Shown here: piece after piece, positions 27,838-38,576 of the stretch
Position numbering within the stretch: position 1 is the stretch's first letter
Layout: every line of letters starts with the position of its first letter
NCBI RefSeq assembly: GCF_039529835.1
Contig: NZ_CP154262.1
Location: 930,001 to 994,000, forward strand
DNA length: 64,000 nucleotides
From: Arthrobacter sp. TMP15
GTDB taxonomy: Bacteria; Actinomycetota; Actinomycetes; Actinomycetales; Micrococcaceae
Direction: 5' to 3'
Notes under the pieces: model-generated
The model's database searches: none
Seen by the model: the letters and a program-made list of their open reading frames with translations, nothing else
What the model was told of the DNA's origin: nothing
Program-made: the position numbers and the translations under genes

Positions 27838-29268
27838 TTACTGGGGAGCGCGGGTCATGGCCAGGACGTCCAGGCCCTTATCCAGCTGTTCCATTGTGAG
27901 TTCGCCACGGTCAACGTAACCCAGGGCAAGCACGGCTTCACGGATGGTGAGGCCTTCGGCGATGGCGTGCTTGGCAATTTTGGAGCCGTTTTCGTAGCCG
28001 ATGTACTTGTTTAGCGGTGTCACGATGGATGGTGAGGCCTCGGCGAGGAAGCGGGCACGCTCAACGTTGGCGGTGAGCCCATCAATCATCTTCTCCGCCA
28101 TGATGTGGGAGGTGTTGGTGAGCAACCGGATGGACTGTAGCAGGTTGGCAGCCATGACCGGGATGCCCACGTTCAGCTCAAAGGCGCCGTTGGTGGAGGA
28201 CAGGGCAATGGTGGTGTCATTACCAATGACCTGAGCGGCAACCATGATGGCTGCCTCCGCGATCACCGGGTTGACCTTGCCGGGCATGATTGAAGAGCCG
28301 GGCTGCAGATCCGGGATGGAAATTTCGCCCAGGCCGGTGTTGGGACCTGAGCCCAACCAGCGCAGGTCATTGTTGATCTTCATGATGGAGTAGGCAATAT
28401 TGCGCAGCTGACCGGAGGCTTCGATGAGGCCGTCGCGGTTGGCCTGAGCCTCAAAGTGGTTGCGAGCCTCAGTTAGCGGCAGGCCGGTGTCTTTTGCCAG
28501 CAGGGCAATCACACGCTGCGGGAAGCCAGCCGGGGTGTTAATGCCCGTGCCCACGGCGGTGCCGCCAAGGGGGACCTCTGCCACGCGTGGCAGCGAGGAT
28601 TCAACCCGTTCGATCCCGTAGCGCACCTGAGCGGCGTAGCCACCGAATTCCTGGCCAAGGGTGACAGGGGTGGCGTCCATCAAGTGGGTGCGCCCGGACT
28701 TCACAACTGTGGCGAATTCGGCTTCTTTGCGCTCCAGCGATTCGGCCAGGTGGCCCAGTGCCGGGATCAGTTCGTTGATCAAAGCTGAGGTGGCAGCGAC
28801 GTGTACTGAAGTAGGGAATACATCGTTGGATGACTGTGAGGCGTTGACGTGATCGTTGGGGTGAACCCGCTTCTCTGAGCCGGCCTCCACCAACGCCTTG
28901 TTGGCCAAGGTGGCCAGAACCTCGTTCATGTTCATATTCGAGGAGGTGCCGGAGCCTGTCTGGAAGACATCGATGGGGAAATCACCATCGAATTTTCCGG
29001 CGGCAACCAGATCGGCGGCCCCCTCGATGGCTCGTGCCAGCTCAGCATCCAAAACACCCAGTTCGGCATTGGTTGTGGCCGCTGCCTTCTTGATGCGCGC
29101 CAGGGCGGCAATGTGGGCCGGCTCCAGCGTCATGCCAGAAATCGGAAAGTTTTCCACGGCGCGCTGGGTCTGTGCGCTGTACAGTGCGTTGGCCGGAACC
29201 CGGACCTCGCCCATGGTGTCATGTTCAATACGGAATTCTTGTGCGTTAGACGCGGCAGTATCAGTCAT
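27838..29268 (-). CDS. fumC: Class II fumarate hydratase
   Basis: FumC reversibly hydrates fumarate to L-malate in the TCA cycle without an iron-sulfur cluster. The 476-residue protein has the superfamily signature [12 protein letters not shown] near residue 320, the [17 protein letters not shown] block, and [15 protein letters not shown] near 108. The start region ([19 protein letters not shown]) is typical. It is probably monocistronic, with the strong hairpin downstream. Confidence 0.96.
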   Translation of the reverse strand: MTDTAASNAQEFRIEHDTMGEVRVPANALYSAQTQRAVENFPISGMTLEPAHIAALARIKKAAATTNAELGVLDAELARAIEGAADLVAAGKFDGDFPIDVFQTGSGTSSNMNMNEVLATLANKALVEAGSEKRVHPNDHVNASQSSNDVFPTSVHVAATSALINELIPALGHLAESLERKEAEFATVVKSGRTHLMDATPVTLGQEFGGYAAQVRYGIERVESSLPRVAEVPLGGTAVGTGINTPAGFPQRVIALLAKDTGLPLTEARNHFEAQANRDGLIEASGQLRNIAYSIMKINNDLRWLGSGPNTGLGEISIPDLQPGSSIMPGKVNPVIAEAAIMVAAQVIGNDTTIALSSTNGAFELNVGIPVMAANLLQSIRLLTNTSHIMAEKMIDGLTANVERARFLAEASPSIVTPLNKYIGYENGSKIAKHAIAEGLTIREAVLALGYVDRGELTMEQLDKGLDVLAMTRAPQ

Positions 29269-29357
29269 GCTTACACCATATCGCCGCCACGGCCGGAGTT
29301 AGAAACCACGGACCGTGTTAGCGGTGCCGGCGCGCTTGCCCTGCCCCAACAAAAACT

Positions 29358-29394
29358 GGCACGACGGCGGGAACTCAAGTTCCGCCGTCGTGCC
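29358..29394 (-). terminator. Rho-independent terminator of the carbonic anhydrase gene
   Basis: A 13-bp GC-rich stem (29358-29370 with 29382-29394). On the minus strand it is followed by agtttttgttgg, a proper U-rich tail, and lies 35 bases past the stop. Confidence 0.8.
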
Positions 29395-29429
29395 TGCCGG
29401 GGCGTGCAAAAAACGGGCCCGGTCAACTA

Positions 29430-30089
29430 TCAAATGCCGATTGAACCATTGCTGTACACCAGGTCGGCACGGCCGTCGTTGAGGCGGTAGGTCAGGCCAA
29501 CCACGGCGGTCTTCTGACGTGCCACCGCGTTGGCGATGATGGGGGAGTTCTCCACCAAACGGAAGGCGGTTTGTTTCACATGCTCTTCCACCATGTCCCC
29601 AACACTGCTGTCCGGATCCTTACGCAGGGAGGTCAGCACGGAGGGCGTGATGCGCTCAACCAGGTCGCGGATGAAACCGGCCGGCATTTTGCCCGTAGCA
29701 ACGGCTCCCTTGGTAGCTGTTACCGCCCCGCAACTGTCATGGCCCAAGACCACAATCAGCGGAACATCCAAATATTCCACCCCGTACTCCAGGGAACCCA
29801 GAGCCGTGTTGTCAATGACGTGCCCGGCCGTGCGGACAACGAAGGCGTCACCAAGACCTAGATCGAAGATGATTTCAGCGGCCAGGCGAGAGTCCGAGCA
29901 GCCAAAGATCATGACAAAAGGGTGCTGGGTGGAGATCAGTGAGCTGCGGCGTGCGGCATCCTGATTGGGGTGTGAAGCACTGGCCTCGACAAACCGGCGG
30001 TTGCCGTTCATCAATTTGATCCAGGCTTCCGTTGGGGTGCTTGGATGCACTGAAATTGCCTTGATATTGCCGTCTTCTCCACCGTTCAT
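29430..30089 (-). CDS. Beta-class carbonic anhydrase
   Basis: The zinc enzyme interconverts CO2 and bicarbonate. The ligands are visible in a 219-residue protein: Cys-Ser-Asp-Ser-Arg in MIFGCSDSRLAAE and His/Cys in VLGHDSCGAV; the Asp-Arg pair closing the active site is in CSDSR. The start ATG overlaps the DUF4245 stop by one base (taatg). No N-terminal signal is seen, so it is cytosolic. Confidence 0.93.
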   Translation of the reverse strand: MNGGEDGNIKAISVHPSTPTEAWIKLMNGNRRFVEASASHPNQDAARRSSLISTQHPFVMIFGCSDSRLAAEIIFDLGLGDAFVVRTAGHVIDNTALGSLEYGVEYLDVPLIVVLGHDSCGAVTATKGAVATGKMPAGFIRDLVERITPSVLTSLRKDPDSSVGDMVEEHVKQTAFRLVENSPIIANAVARQKTAVVGLTYRLNDGRADLVYSNGSIGI

Positions 30090-30724
30090 TATTTACTTTC
30101 CTTCGCTGTTGGAGTGCTGCTGGCGCTCGTGCCGGCTGGTGCACCGGCGTCGAGCAGGTTCGTGGCCCCCGTTGCAAGAACGTCAAAGTCCTTGAAATCT
30201 GCTGCGCCTGTCAGCACAATAGTGGTTGCGCCGCTAAACAGAACCAGGCTGCGGTCGCTTTTAGGTTTATCACGGAGTTCCCAGTCTTGGCCGTCTATGG
30301 CGCGAGTTCCCGTAACAGGGGCGTCCTGGGCTTGTGTGGCAGTCCAGGTTGGATTTGCCGTATTCGACTGGCGCAGAGCAATAAAAGTGTCGTTCGGCGT
30401 AACATAACCAACGTCCCAGAACGACACGCCGTCGGCGCCGGCCGGATTCCATCGAGCGTAGTTAGCTGACCAACCCTCCGGAAGATCCGGTGCCACAGGG
30501 GTGAAACCGGCGGTATCGGCTGCATGGTTAGCCACGGCGGCTACATCAATATGGGTGCGGAAGCTCTCCGCCTTTGGCTCTGGATTGAGCCACACAATGG
30601 TCAGCACAATGGCAACCGTTGAAAGCATGGCTAGCAGCATGCCGATCACTGAGGCGTTGGCGCGCTTGGCAGCGCCGGCAGCAAGAACGGGCTTGACGGG
30701 TGGGGTAGGACTGGAATCACTCAC
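30089..30724 (-). CDS. DUF4245 membrane-anchored protein
   Basis: A 211-residue protein with one N-terminal span (about residues 24-45, ASVIGMLLAMLSTVAIVL), followed by an extracytoplasmic domain with the conserved LPEGWSANYARW and GYVTPNDTFIALRQS blocks of DUF4245. The tail is Ala/Ser/Thr-rich. The family is actinobacterial and is usually found divergent from glpX, as here; its function is unknown. It is translationally coupled to the carbonic anhydrase. Confidence 0.88.
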   Translation of the reverse strand: MSDSSPTPPVKPVLAAGAAKRANASVIGMLLAMLSTVAIVLTIVWLNPEPKAESFRTHIDVAAVANHAADTAGFTPVAPDLPEGWSANYARWNPAGADGVSFWDVGYVTPNDTFIALRQSNTANPTWTATQAQDAPVTGTRAIDGQDWELRDKPKSDRSLVLFSGATTIVLTGAADFKDFDVLATGATNLLDAGAPAGTSASSTPTAKESK

Positions 30725-30900
30725 CTGACTATCTTCCCAGATATGAGGGGAGAATTAGCACAGAGGCTCCGACGTGGCCCACCTCACCCGCGACTGCGGC
30801 GCTGCTTCGCCTATGATTGCTGCGTAGGCAAAAATATGGCAGAGGTGCGCACCGTCGCGCACGGCAAATTCTGCGCCTACCTGAACAACGGGGTTTTTAC

Positions 30901-31938
30901 GTGGCCAACAAAGCATCACATATGGATTATTCGCAATTATCCAAGTCTCTCGCTGTTGGCGATGACGAGCCGGATAGGAACCTGGCTTTGGAACTGGTGC
31001 GTGTCACCGAGGCCGCGGCCATTGCCGGGGGCCACTGGGTTGGTTTTGGTGAGAAGAACCTGGCCGACGGCGCAGCAGTAGATGCCATGCGCGCCCTACT
31101 TTCCACTGTTCACTTCAATGGTGTTGTTGTCATTGGTGAGGGCGAAAAAGACGAAGCACCCATGCTCTACAACGGCGAAGTTGTTGGTGATGGCTCCGGC
31201 CCCGAGTGTGATGTTGCCGTGGATCCCATCGATGGCACCCGCCTGACAGCCATGGGTATCAATAACGCGTTGGCAGTGCTGGCTGTGGCCGAACGCGGCA
31301 CCATGTTTGACCCCTCAGCAGTGTTCTATATGGAAAAACTTGTGACCGGCCCGGAGGCTGCCGACATGGTTGACCTGCGTCTGCCTGTCAAGCAAAATCT
31401 GCACTTGATCGCCAAAGCCAAGGGCGTGAAAATCAACCAGCTCACGGTCATGGTTCTTGACCGAGACCGCCACCAGGGCCTCATTGGTGAGATTCGTGAA
31501 GCCGGTGCGCGCACCAAAATCATCCTCGATGGCGATGTGGCCGGTGCCATTGCCGCTGCCCGTGCCGGCACAGGCGTAGACGCGCTCATGGGCATTGGCG
31601 GCACACCCGAAGGAATCGTCTCAGCCTGCGCCATCAAGACGCTGGGCGGCGTGATTCAGGGTCGTCTCTGGCCCACGGATGATGACGAGAAGCAGAAGGC
31701 GCTCGACGCCGGACACGACCTGGACCGCGTGCTCTCCACCAATGACCTTGTCACAAGCGACAACTGCTACTTTGCGGCTACCGGTATCACCGATGGAGAC
31801 TTGCTCCGTGGTGTGCGCTACGACAAGGGCAAGGTTCTTACCCAATCGATCGTCATGCGCTCCAAGTCAGGGACCATCAGGTTTGTTGACGGCGAGCACC
31901 AGGCCGCAAAATGGGAGACTTACGCCCGGCGCAACTGA
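30901..31938 (+). CDS. glpX: Class II fructose-1,6-bisphosphatase
   Basis: The gluconeogenic phosphatase that hydrolyses fructose 1,6-bisphosphate. Metal and substrate motifs of the GlpX family are present: [28 protein letters not shown], and [14 protein letters not shown]. The length from GTG 30901 is 345 residues. The open frame begins earlier (30817), but that part is Arg-rich and unlike the family. An ATG at 30922 is the other option. In most actinobacteria this is the only FBPase, so it should be essential for growth on non-sugar carbon. Confidence 0.94.
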   Translation: MANKASHMDYSQLSKSLAVGDDEPDRNLALELVRVTEAAAIAGGHWVGFGEKNLADGAAVDAMRALLSTVHFNGVVVIGEGEKDEAPMLYNGEVVGDGSGPECDVAVDPIDGTRLTAMGINNALAVLAVAERGTMFDPSAVFYMEKLVTGPEAADMVDLRLPVKQNLHLIAKAKGVKINQLTVMVLDRDRHQGLIGEIREAGARTKIILDGDVAGAIAAARAGTGVDALMGIGGTPEGIVSACAIKTLGGVIQGRLWPTDDDEKQKALDAGHDLDRVLSTNDLVTSDNCYFAATGITDGDLLRGVRYDKGKVLTQSIVMRSKSGTIRFVDGEHQAAKWETYARRN

Positions 31939-31952
31939 TCTCCACAGCAGTG

Positions 31953-31984
31953 CGGTGGGTTCTGGTAAAACTCAGAACCCACCG
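31953..31984. terminator. Bidirectional terminator between glpX and femX-like gene
   Basis: A 12-bp perfect stem (31953-31964 with 31973-31984) with the 8-nt loop gtaaaact lies between convergent stops, 14 bases after the glpX stop and 2 bases before the other. The plus-strand tail is atttag. Confidence 0.75.
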
Positions 31985-31986
31985 AT

Positions 31987-32994
31987 TTAGTTGGGGGAAC
32001 TGTTCTTCCCCCGTTGTTTACGGATACGTCCCGTGAGGCTGCGTGCGCTTTTCAGTACTGTGCCCACCAGTGAACGCGTTTTCCGGCTAGAGAGATAGAC
32101 CGTGTACATAAACCGGTTGACAGGGCGATCCCACGTCCCGGGGTAGGCCACTTCGGCACCACCAAATGAGCGCTTGAACCTGGAGAAACCAGCCCAAGCG
32201 TGGTCGGGTTCATCTTCGGGGCTCACACCCCACATGTCGAACTCTGTCATTGACGATGCTTTGGCATCCAAGACCATGCTTACCAGCAGTGGGACACCGG
32301 CATTGAGTTTACGGTAGGTGTCGTCAGCGGCGGCGTGGGCGTAAACCCGGGTATCCGCGGTGTCGTAGGACAGTGCTGCGGCAATGGGTGTGCCATCCTC
32401 AAGGCGTGCAATAAAAAGTTTGGCGGCACCGGCAGGCATAAGTACCTCCGCCGCCTTGGTCAGGTAAGTATCAGTTTGCGCTGTGAAATCTGCCCTGCCG
32501 GACACCTTTCCCAAGAATCCAAGCAGGATCGGCAGCTGGGCCGGATCGGTTGAAATCTCAAAGCTGACACCCTTTTTGTGGATGTTGCGAAAGAGGTTTC
32601 TGCTGGTGCTGCGCATTGCTTTGAGAATGTCTGCCTCGTCCTGGCGCAGATCAATTTTCCAGCTTAGATGCGGTTGGATATCAGTTGGTGCCCGGACCAG
32701 GCCACGAGCCCTCAAAACAGCATCGTAGTCAGCCCCCAGGCCAGCGGCAACAGGTTCCACCCGCACGTACTGGGCATGTACTGACTTGGCCACTGCGTAC
32801 AGCGCGCTTAACGCCTTGGCCAGTGCTGCTTCCCCGTCGGCGCACGGACCGTAAGGGGCGTAAATATATTTGCCCAGAGGAGTTTTTTCCTCGAGGGCCA
32901 CAAAACTCCAGCCGGGCCCCTGCGCTTCGTGGACAGTCTTACCCAGGCTGCGTTGGAACTGCGCCCAAATAGCCGTTTGAAGTATAGGTTTCAC
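31987..32994 (-). CDS. FemXAB-family peptidyltransferase (peptidoglycan bridge or related)
   Basis: A 335-residue protein of the FemABX family, which uses aminoacyl-tRNA to add residues to the lipid-linked peptidoglycan precursor. The two GNAT-like halves are recognisable. The conserved stretch is MRSTSRNLFRNIHKKGVSFEIS in the first and AHAAADDTYRKLNAGVPLLV with EFDMWGVSPED in the second. The C-terminus is basic and suited to membrane contact. Arthrobacter species have interpeptide bridges, so a bridge-forming role is reasonable; the residue added is unknown. The GTG start overlaps the manA stop (gtga). Confidence 0.85.
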   Translation of the reverse strand: MKPILQTAIWAQFQRSLGKTVHEAQGPGWSFVALEEKTPLGKYIYAPYGPCADGEAALAKALSALYAVAKSVHAQYVRVEPVAAGLGADYDAVLRARGLVRAPTDIQPHLSWKIDLRQDEADILKAMRSTSRNLFRNIHKKGVSFEISTDPAQLPILLGFLGKVSGRADFTAQTDTYLTKAAEVLMPAGAAKLFIARLEDGTPIAAALSYDTADTRVYAHAAADDTYRKLNAGVPLLVSMVLDAKASSMTEFDMWGVSPEDEPDHAWAGFSRFKRSFGGAEVAYPGTWDRPVNRFMYTVYLSSRKTRSLVGTVLKSARSLTGRIRKQRGKNSSPN

Positions 32995-34250
32995 GCGTTA
33001 AATCCTTGGCAGGTCACTGCAAAGACCACAGAGGTTTCCGCGGCAGCGTTGGCGTGCGGGTGCACCATGACAGGATTCTCCGCGGCCGGTATAAACACGG
33101 ATTCGCCACGGCCAAGAACCATGTCACTACGCGGGGAATCCAGCAGCACTGAACCCGACACGGCCACAACTATCAAAGGACCATTTTGGACCAGCGGAAC
33201 AGGTGCACCGTCCGCTGAAATCTCTACGCGCTGGAGGGCAAATTCCGCGAAAGGTGGTTCCCAAACCTTTTGGCCCAGCTCGGTCACTCTTGTCGGGACC
33301 ACTGGAGCTTCGCCAGGGGTAAAGTCCACGGTCTCCAGAAGCTCTGGAATATCAACGTGTTTACCCGTCAACCCGCCGCGCATCACATTATCTGATGAGG
33401 CCATGACCTCCAGACCCAATCCGTGCAAATAAGCATGAATGTTTCCTGCGGGCAGATAAATGGCTTCTCCGGGGGCCAAAGAGACCCGATTCAACAACAA
33501 TGAGATCAGCACACCAGGGTCCCCTGGGTACTGCCGGGCCAGTTCAATAACAGTAGCCAGGGGGGAAGGTAAGTCACCACCGGCTTCGGCAGTGGCGCTG
33601 AGGGCAGAGGCGGCTAGGTCAACCAACGTCCGCGTTCCCTGCCCCCCGCCTGCAATTGTTTCAAACGCCTGCCGCACCACGGCGGGTGCGGCCATGGACG
33701 AATCCAATGTCTTTAGAATTTGATCCAGCAACGCAGGCACGCGCGTACCCGTTGCCGCAATTGCCATGCCCACGGTGCGGAAGAGTTGGGCAGCCTCGGA
33801 GCAGGGACGGAACCCACAGAGTGCCTCAAATTGCGTCAGGGCCAGAAGCATCTCCGGCTTGTGATTCACATCCTTGTAATTGCGGTGAGCGTCATCGCGC
33901 GGAACACCTGCAGCGTCCTCCTCGGCGAAGCGTTTCTTGGCTCGGGACTTGGTGGGGTGCACCTGCAGGGACAGGGCGCGCTCGGCGGCAAGAAATTTGA
34001 CCAGGAAAGGCAAATGGGCGCCAAACTCTGCATGCGCCTGCGCGCCCAAAGTGCTGATGGGGTGCTCGGCAATGAGTGTATCAAGTGCCACAGGTCCCTC
34101 GGGAGTATTGGCAATTGAGGGCGAATCAGGATGTGCCCCCATCCACAATTCAGCCTCCGGGCCACCGCTTGGCGTGGTGCCTAAAAGCCCGGCAATGGCA
34201 GTGGCAGAACCCCACGGATAGTCACGGGTGAGGTTGGTCAGTGCAAACAT
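32991..34250 (-). CDS. manA: Mannose-6-phosphate isomerase, class I
   Basis: ManA interconverts fructose 6-phosphate and mannose 6-phosphate, supplying GDP-mannose for glycans and protein mannosylation. Zinc-site segments are visible: LQVHPTKSRAKKRF, the DVNHKPEML loop, and the C-terminal IYLPAGNIHAYLHGLGLEVM. The start is ATG 34250 with AGGAG at 9-nt spacing, giving 419 residues; the open frame upstream is not family-like. It is coupled to the FemXAB gene. The mannose-dependent Pmt in the same window is a plausible downstream user. Confidence 0.93.
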   Translation of the reverse strand: MFALTNLTRDYPWGSATAIAGLLGTTPSGGPEAELWMGAHPDSPSIANTPEGPVALDTLIAEHPISTLGAQAHAEFGAHLPFLVKFLAAERALSLQVHPTKSRAKKRFAEEDAAGVPRDDAHRNYKDVNHKPEMLLALTQFEALCGFRPCSEAAQLFRTVGMAIAATGTRVPALLDQILKTLDSSMAAPAVVRQAFETIAGGGQGTRTLVDLAASALSATAEAGGDLPSPLATVIELARQYPGDPGVLISLLLNRVSLAPGEAIYLPAGNIHAYLHGLGLEVMASSDNVMRGGLTGKHVDIPELLETVDFTPGEAPVVPTRVTELGQKVWEPPFAEFALQRVEISADGAPVPLVQNGPLIVVAVSGSVLLDSPRSDMVLGRGESVFIPAAENPVMVHPHANAAAETSVVFAVTCQGFNA

Positions 34251-34350
34251 ACTAAGTTTCTCCTGGTCCAAGACAAGCTGTAGATCGATTGAAAGTAAGG
34301 GCGGCAAGGTATTTCCAAGATCCGGGGGTGAAGACGCCAGTCCCGGGCTT

Positions 34351-35973
34351 CTAACCGGGAGAGCAGCTCCCGTTGTTGGCCAAGAGCGATGTCAGCATCA
34401 CGTCGTCTCCGTTGATGGCTAGTTGCTGCAGGTACTCGGCTGTGAGATCCGCAGGCGGTGCCGCTGGCTCGGGTACGGGGGCCTGGCTTGGGGCCTCGGG
34501 TGCGGGAGCGGGCGCGGCGGGGTCGCCGGCTGGAGCATCCACCGGTGCATCTGGCGTTGCGGAATTCTCCTGTGCCGATGGAGCCTCGGGCGCTGGTTTC
34601 GGGTTTAGCAGGGCCTGAACACGCTGGTGGATGGCGTTAAAGTCGGGGTAGGTGGGGAAGTCTTGAGGGAAATCAGGGGGACCAATTGTTAGCCTGGCCA
34701 ACTTGTGTTCCTTGGTTTTCAAAGCCAGGGACACGAAGCTGCCGAGCTGGCCGGCGGCTAGATCAGATTCCACCACCTTGGAGCCTGCATCCGCGATGGC
34801 ATTGAATTTGGTGAACACAGTTGCCGGGTCCATCTGTGCCAGCATGGCCGCCTGGATGCACTGTTGGCGCTGGCTGCGGCTGTACTCAAGCACCCATTGA
34901 CGCGAACGGGCGTACCACAACGCGTGGTAGCCATCCAAGGTCTGTACTCCGGGTCCAATCCAGCCAGTGGGAGGCAAATGTTGGCCGGTTCCGTTGACGT
35001 CGTCGCCGCTGATGGGTACCCAGCCACCCGCGTTGACCTTGACTCCGCCCAGGGCATCGATGAGGTTGGAGAATCCGGCCATATCCACGAGAACATAGCC
35101 CTGGACTTCTAGTCCCAAAATTCCGCCAGTGGCATCCATCATGGCAGCCGCGCCCGGGTCCTGGGCGTCCGGGTAGAGCTCAGGGTGCTTGTTTGTAACA
35201 TCCGTGTAAAGGAAGTTGATGATGCAGTTATCACCGCAGTTGTACCCATCCGGATACACGCCCCAGAGGGGAGAGTTTTGGGAGAACGGGGCGTTCTGTA
35301 AGTTCCGGGGGATGCTGATGGTTGCAGCCTGGCCAGTCTTGGCGTCCACGCTGACAACAATGATTGAATCCGGGCGCCTGCCGCTGCGGTCCTCACCGGC
35401 GTCGCCACCCATGACCAAAAAGTTGTAGCGCCCATCAACCGGCACCATGTCCGGGCCGGCCTGAAAAATCGAGTTGATGGCATTGCGACCGGAATTGATC
35501 AGGTACGCCCCATACCCCAGCGAGCCGCTGGTGAGCGCCATGAGCACAACCAGCGCCCCGCTTACCATGGCACGCATTCCTGGTGCCAGCAGGGCGGGTT
35601 TGATGATGCTCAAAGTATTGAGGAACATCACGGCCCAGCCCACTGCCACAGCCGCTATCAAAACAATGATCAGCAGTGAGGTCCATGGGTTGGAAAATAG
35701 GTTCAGCAGGGTTTCGCGGCTGAGAATTCCTAGTACGACGGCGGCAATCACCAATGCCCAGAGGGTAAAAGTACAGCGCAGGGCCAGACGACCAAAACGC
35801 TTATCCCCGGCAACTACTTGGGCGGAACCAGGAACAAATAATGTCAGCAGCAACAGGAACCAAGCCCTTTTTGAACGCACTGGTGCAGACGCCGGTTCCG
35901 GGTAGCGGACCGGGTTAGTCAACAGGGGCGGACGATTCGAGGCCCTGGACACCTTGGGGCTGCTGAAACTCAT
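34351..35973 (-). CDS. LytR-CpsA-Psr (LCP) family glycopolymer transferase
   Basis: LCP enzymes move lipid-linked glycopolymers onto peptidoglycan. The 540-residue protein has about four N-terminal spans (residues 35-165) and then the extracytoplasmic LCP domain, with [20 protein letters not shown] and ATISIPRN near 185-225 and the later [17 protein letters not shown] block holding conserved arginines. Extra membrane spans and a long Pro/Ala/Glu tail distinguish it from the one-span type. It overlaps purE by ATGA, an odd metabolic partner but common in this genus. Confidence 0.9.
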   Translation of the reverse strand: MSFSSPKVSRASNRPPLLTNPVRYPEPASAPVRSKRAWFLLLLTLFVPGSAQVVAGDKRFGRLALRCTFTLWALVIAAVVLGILSRETLLNLFSNPWTSLLIIVLIAAVAVGWAVMFLNTLSIIKPALLAPGMRAMVSGALVVLMALTSGSLGYGAYLINSGRNAINSIFQAGPDMVPVDGRYNFLVMGGDAGEDRSGRRPDSIIVVSVDAKTGQAATISIPRNLQNAPFSQNSPLWGVYPDGYNCGDNCIINFLYTDVTNKHPELYPDAQDPGAAAMMDATGGILGLEVQGYVLVDMAGFSNLIDALGGVKVNAGGWVPISGDDVNGTGQHLPPTGWIGPGVQTLDGYHALWYARSRQWVLEYSRSQRQQCIQAAMLAQMDPATVFTKFNAIADAGSKVVESDLAAGQLGSFVSLALKTKEHKLARLTIGPPDFPQDFPTYPDFNAIHQRVQALLNPKPAPEAPSAQENSATPDAPVDAPAGDPAAPAPAPEAPSQAPVPEPAAPPADLTAEYLQQLAINGDDVMLTSLLANNGSCSPG

Positions 35974-36605
35974 GTGTTGGTGCCCACGGCTTTCGCAGTG
36001 GTGCCCGTTTGCGGCACAACTGCCATCGGGTAGGCGCTCCCAGCTTTTTCACGCAGTGCCGCACCCTTGGCGGACGCCTGGCTCTTCAGTGACTGTGCGA
36101 ACGTGGCAAGTTGGGTGGTTAAGGTGGTTGCCAAATCGTCGGTGCCCGCGGCCAGCATGCGCACTGCCAGCAGTCCGGCATTGCGAGCACCACCAATGGA
36201 AACAGCGGCCACGGGAACTCCCGCAGGCATTTGGACTATGGACAATAAGGAATCCATGCCATCAAGGGTTTTTAGCGGGACAGGAACACCCACCACCGGA
36301 AGCGTTGTGACGGAGGCGAGCATACCGGGCAGGTGGGCAGCGCCGCCGGCACCGGCAATGATGACACGAATGCCTCGGGCGGCAGCGTTTTGCCCATACG
36401 CAATCATTTCGGTGGGCATGCGGTGTGCTGAAATAACATCAGTTTCAAACTCAATACCAAATTCACTGAGCGCCGCCGCCGCTGCTTCCATAACGGGCCA
36501 ATCAGAATCGGAACCCATAACAACGCCAACGAGCGCCTTGCCAGGTGAAGCGGTTGGTGCACTATTTAGTGCACTGTCAGCGGCCTGGGCGGACTTTTCA
36601 GTCAT
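35970..36605 (-). CDS. purE: N5-carboxyaminoimidazole ribonucleotide mutase
   Basis: PurE converts N5-CAIR to CAIR in purine synthesis. The diagnostic [12 protein letters not shown] (about 28-39) and the loop [10 protein letters not shown] with [11 protein letters not shown] are present. I take ATG 36605 as start (AAGGAACC upstream), giving 211 residues. The N-terminal 24 and C-terminal 30 residues are extensions beyond the usual 160-170. It overlaps purK by 8 bases. Confidence 0.94.
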   Translation of the reverse strand: MTEKSAQAADSALNSAPTASPGKALVGVVMGSDSDWPVMEAAAAALSEFGIEFETDVISAHRMPTEMIAYGQNAAARGIRVIIAGAGGAAHLPGMLASVTTLPVVGVPVPLKTLDGMDSLLSIVQMPAGVPVAAVSIGGARNAGLLAVRMLAAGTDDLATTLTTQLATFAQSLKSQASAKGAALREKAGSAYPMAVVPQTGTTAKAVGTNT

Positions 36606-37773
36606 TGAGGGTTCCTTTTGCTCCGTCTCGGATGATGTTTGCCACGGTGGTGGCGCGGGCGCGGACGCCAGCGACGTCGTCGTCCGCTGAACCAATCACG
36701 TTAACGTGACCAATCTTACGGCCAAGCCGCACTGCCTTGCCGTAACTGTGCACCTTCACCGTGGGTTCAGCGGCAAGCGCCGCAGGGTAGGCGCTGAAGA
36801 GGTCCTGGTTGGCGCCGCCAAGAAAGTTTTTCATGACCACTATGGGGCTCAGCGCCGCGGTGTCACCCAGCGGCAGGTCCAGAACGGCACGCAAATGCTG
36901 CTCAAATTGTCCTGTCACGGCCCCATCCATGGTCCAGTGGCCGGTGTTGTGCGGGCGCATGGCCAGTTCGTTGACGAGGTAGCCGGGGCCGCGGCCGGGG
37001 GTCTCGAACAGCTCCGCGGCCATGACGCCGGTGACGCCCAGCTCGCTGGCGATCGTCAGGGCAGCCTGCTGCGCCTGGGTGGCGACGTCGTCGGCAATGC
37101 CCGGCGCGGGGGCGATGACTTCGTCGCACACCCCTGCCACCTGGATGGATTCGGCCACGGGCCACGCCTTGGCCTCGCCGGAGGGAGTGCGGGCCACAAG
37201 GGCCGAGAGCTCGCGGGAAAAGTCAACAACCTCCTCCACGAGCAACGGGCTCATGGCGGCGAACCAATCCCCGGCAAACTCGGCGGCGTGGTCGGCGTTG
37301 CGCAGGAAGGCCACGCCCTTGCCGTCGTAGCCGCCGCGCGGCATCTTCAGCACCACGGGCCAACCGTGGGTGTCGCCAAAGGTGGTGATGTCTGCCACGG
37401 ATTCCACGGCTGCCCAGGCCGGGTTGGGCAGGCCGAGCCGCTCAATGGCGGCACGCATGACGAGCTTGTCTTGGGCATTGATCAACGCATCGGGGCGCGG
37501 CTGGACGTTCACCCCCTCAGCAATAAGGGTCTGCAAATGAGCGCTCGGGACATGTTCGTGATCGAAGGTGAGCACGTCAACGCCACGCGCAAAATCACGC
37601 AAAATATCCAGGTCCGTGTAGTCACCCACCGGTGCTGTTGCCACGGCGGGCACGGCACACACGTCAGGAGATTCTGCAAGAACTCGTAATTCAAAACCAA
37701 GGGCCACGGCTGCTGGGGCCATCATGCGGGCAAGCTGCCCACCGCCCACAACACCGATTACAGGAAAAGTCAC
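36598..37773 (-). CDS. purK: N5-carboxyaminoimidazole ribonucleotide synthase
   Basis: PurK is an ATP-grasp enzyme that carboxylates AIR using bicarbonate. It has 391 residues with the N-terminal [16 protein letters not shown] motif, an ATP-grasp core ([19 protein letters not shown]) and the terminal [14 protein letters not shown] block. GTG 37773 has TACGCT 7 nt upstream, predicting a leaderless start of a purK-purE-LCP transcript. A beta carbonic anhydrase elsewhere in the window could supply bicarbonate. Confidence 0.95.
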   Translation of the reverse strand: MTFPVIGVVGGGQLARMMAPAAVALGFELRVLAESPDVCAVPAVATAPVGDYTDLDILRDFARGVDVLTFDHEHVPSAHLQTLIAEGVNVQPRPDALINAQDKLVMRAAIERLGLPNPAWAAVESVADITTFGDTHGWPVVLKMPRGGYDGKGVAFLRNADHAAEFAGDWFAAMSPLLVEEVVDFSRELSALVARTPSGEAKAWPVAESIQVAGVCDEVIAPAPGIADDVATQAQQAALTIASELGVTGVMAAELFETPGRGPGYLVNELAMRPHNTGHWTMDGAVTGQFEQHLRAVLDLPLGDTAALSPIVVMKNFLGGANQDLFSAYPAALAAEPTVKVHSYGKAVRLGRKIGHVNVIGSADDDVAGVRARATTVANIIRDGAKGTLND

Positions 37774-37780
37774 AGTCCCC

Positions 37781-37786
37781 AGCGTA
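37781..37786 (-). promoter_or_regulatory. -10 element (TACGCT) of purK
   Basis: Minus-strand TACGCT ends 7 nt before GTG 37773; no ribosome site lies between. Confidence 0.4.
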
Positions 37787-37989
37787 CCGAAACTCTGCCC
37801 TGTTCCATGCCTTGGCCGCTCCCGCGCTCCTGTCCCAACCCTGTTCTAAGTCTTTACTAACAGGGAACTGTGTGCTAATTCCCAGTACTTTGAAACCCCC
37901 TGCGGACGTTTTGCGCTCATGGAGGGCTTAGTATTTTATGGAGGCTGCGACGTGAACTGTCCGTTTTGGCCCATAGTCAACGGAGGACC

Positions 37990-38520
37990 ATGTACCAAAC
38001 AATCACCAACCGCATCAAGGGCCTATTGGGCCTATTTTGGCGCGAAGTCGCCAAATTCGGGGTGGTCGGCGGTGTAGCTTTTGTCATCGACACGGGCATA
38101 TATCTGTGGCTGCTGGGCGGCAGCATGGGCGGGCACCCCACCAAAGCCAAGATCATTGCAGCGGCCGTGGCAACAGTTTTCTCATGGCTTGCCAACCGCT
38201 ACTGGACTTTCCGCCACCGTCGCCAAGCCAATATCCTGCGCGAAGTGGTTCTTTTCATCATTATGAACGGCATCGGTCTTGGCATCGCTGCTGCTTGTGT
38301 GTACATCTCCCACTGGGTCTTGGGCTTCGACAGCGCCTATGCCGATGTCATTGCCGGCTCCGTCATTGGCCTGGTCCTGGGTACCATCTTTAGGTTCTTC
38401 GCCTACAGGTTCTGGGTATTTACCGAAGAGCTGGACGAGGATCCCGGGTTCGCCGGCGACCATCAACTACTCGAATCTGACCCGTCAGGGCGCCCAGGGC
38501 GCTCCGGGCACGAGGTTTAG
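37990..38520 (+). CDS. GtrA-family membrane protein
   Basis: A 176-residue protein with four predicted spans and the GtrA signature FGVVGGVAFVIDTGIYLWLL at the start and RFFAYRFWVF at the end. GtrA proteins are thought to flip or position polyprenyl-linked sugars across the membrane. ATG 37990 has GGAGG at 3-nt spacing; the upstream in-frame start at 37966 does not. The C-terminal tail (about 25 residues) is hydrophilic. A large glycosyltransferase lies 2 kb downstream, a possible partner. Confidence 0.9.
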   Translation: MYQTITNRIKGLLGLFWREVAKFGVVGGVAFVIDTGIYLWLLGGSMGGHPTKAKIIAAAVATVFSWLANRYWTFRHRRQANILREVVLFIIMNGIGLGIAAACVYISHWVLGFDSAYADVIAGSVIGLVLGTIFRFFAYRFWVFTEELDEDPGFAGDHQLLESDPSGRPGRSGHEV

Positions 38521-38576
38521 AGCAGTCGTCACAGAGGGGCTAGTCAGAAATGGCTAGCTCCGCTTTGATTCCCGTC

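Noticed and set aside
36706-37689. 327-codon plus-strand open frame
   Set aside because: Antisense to purK, Gly/His/Arg-rich, no homologous pattern.
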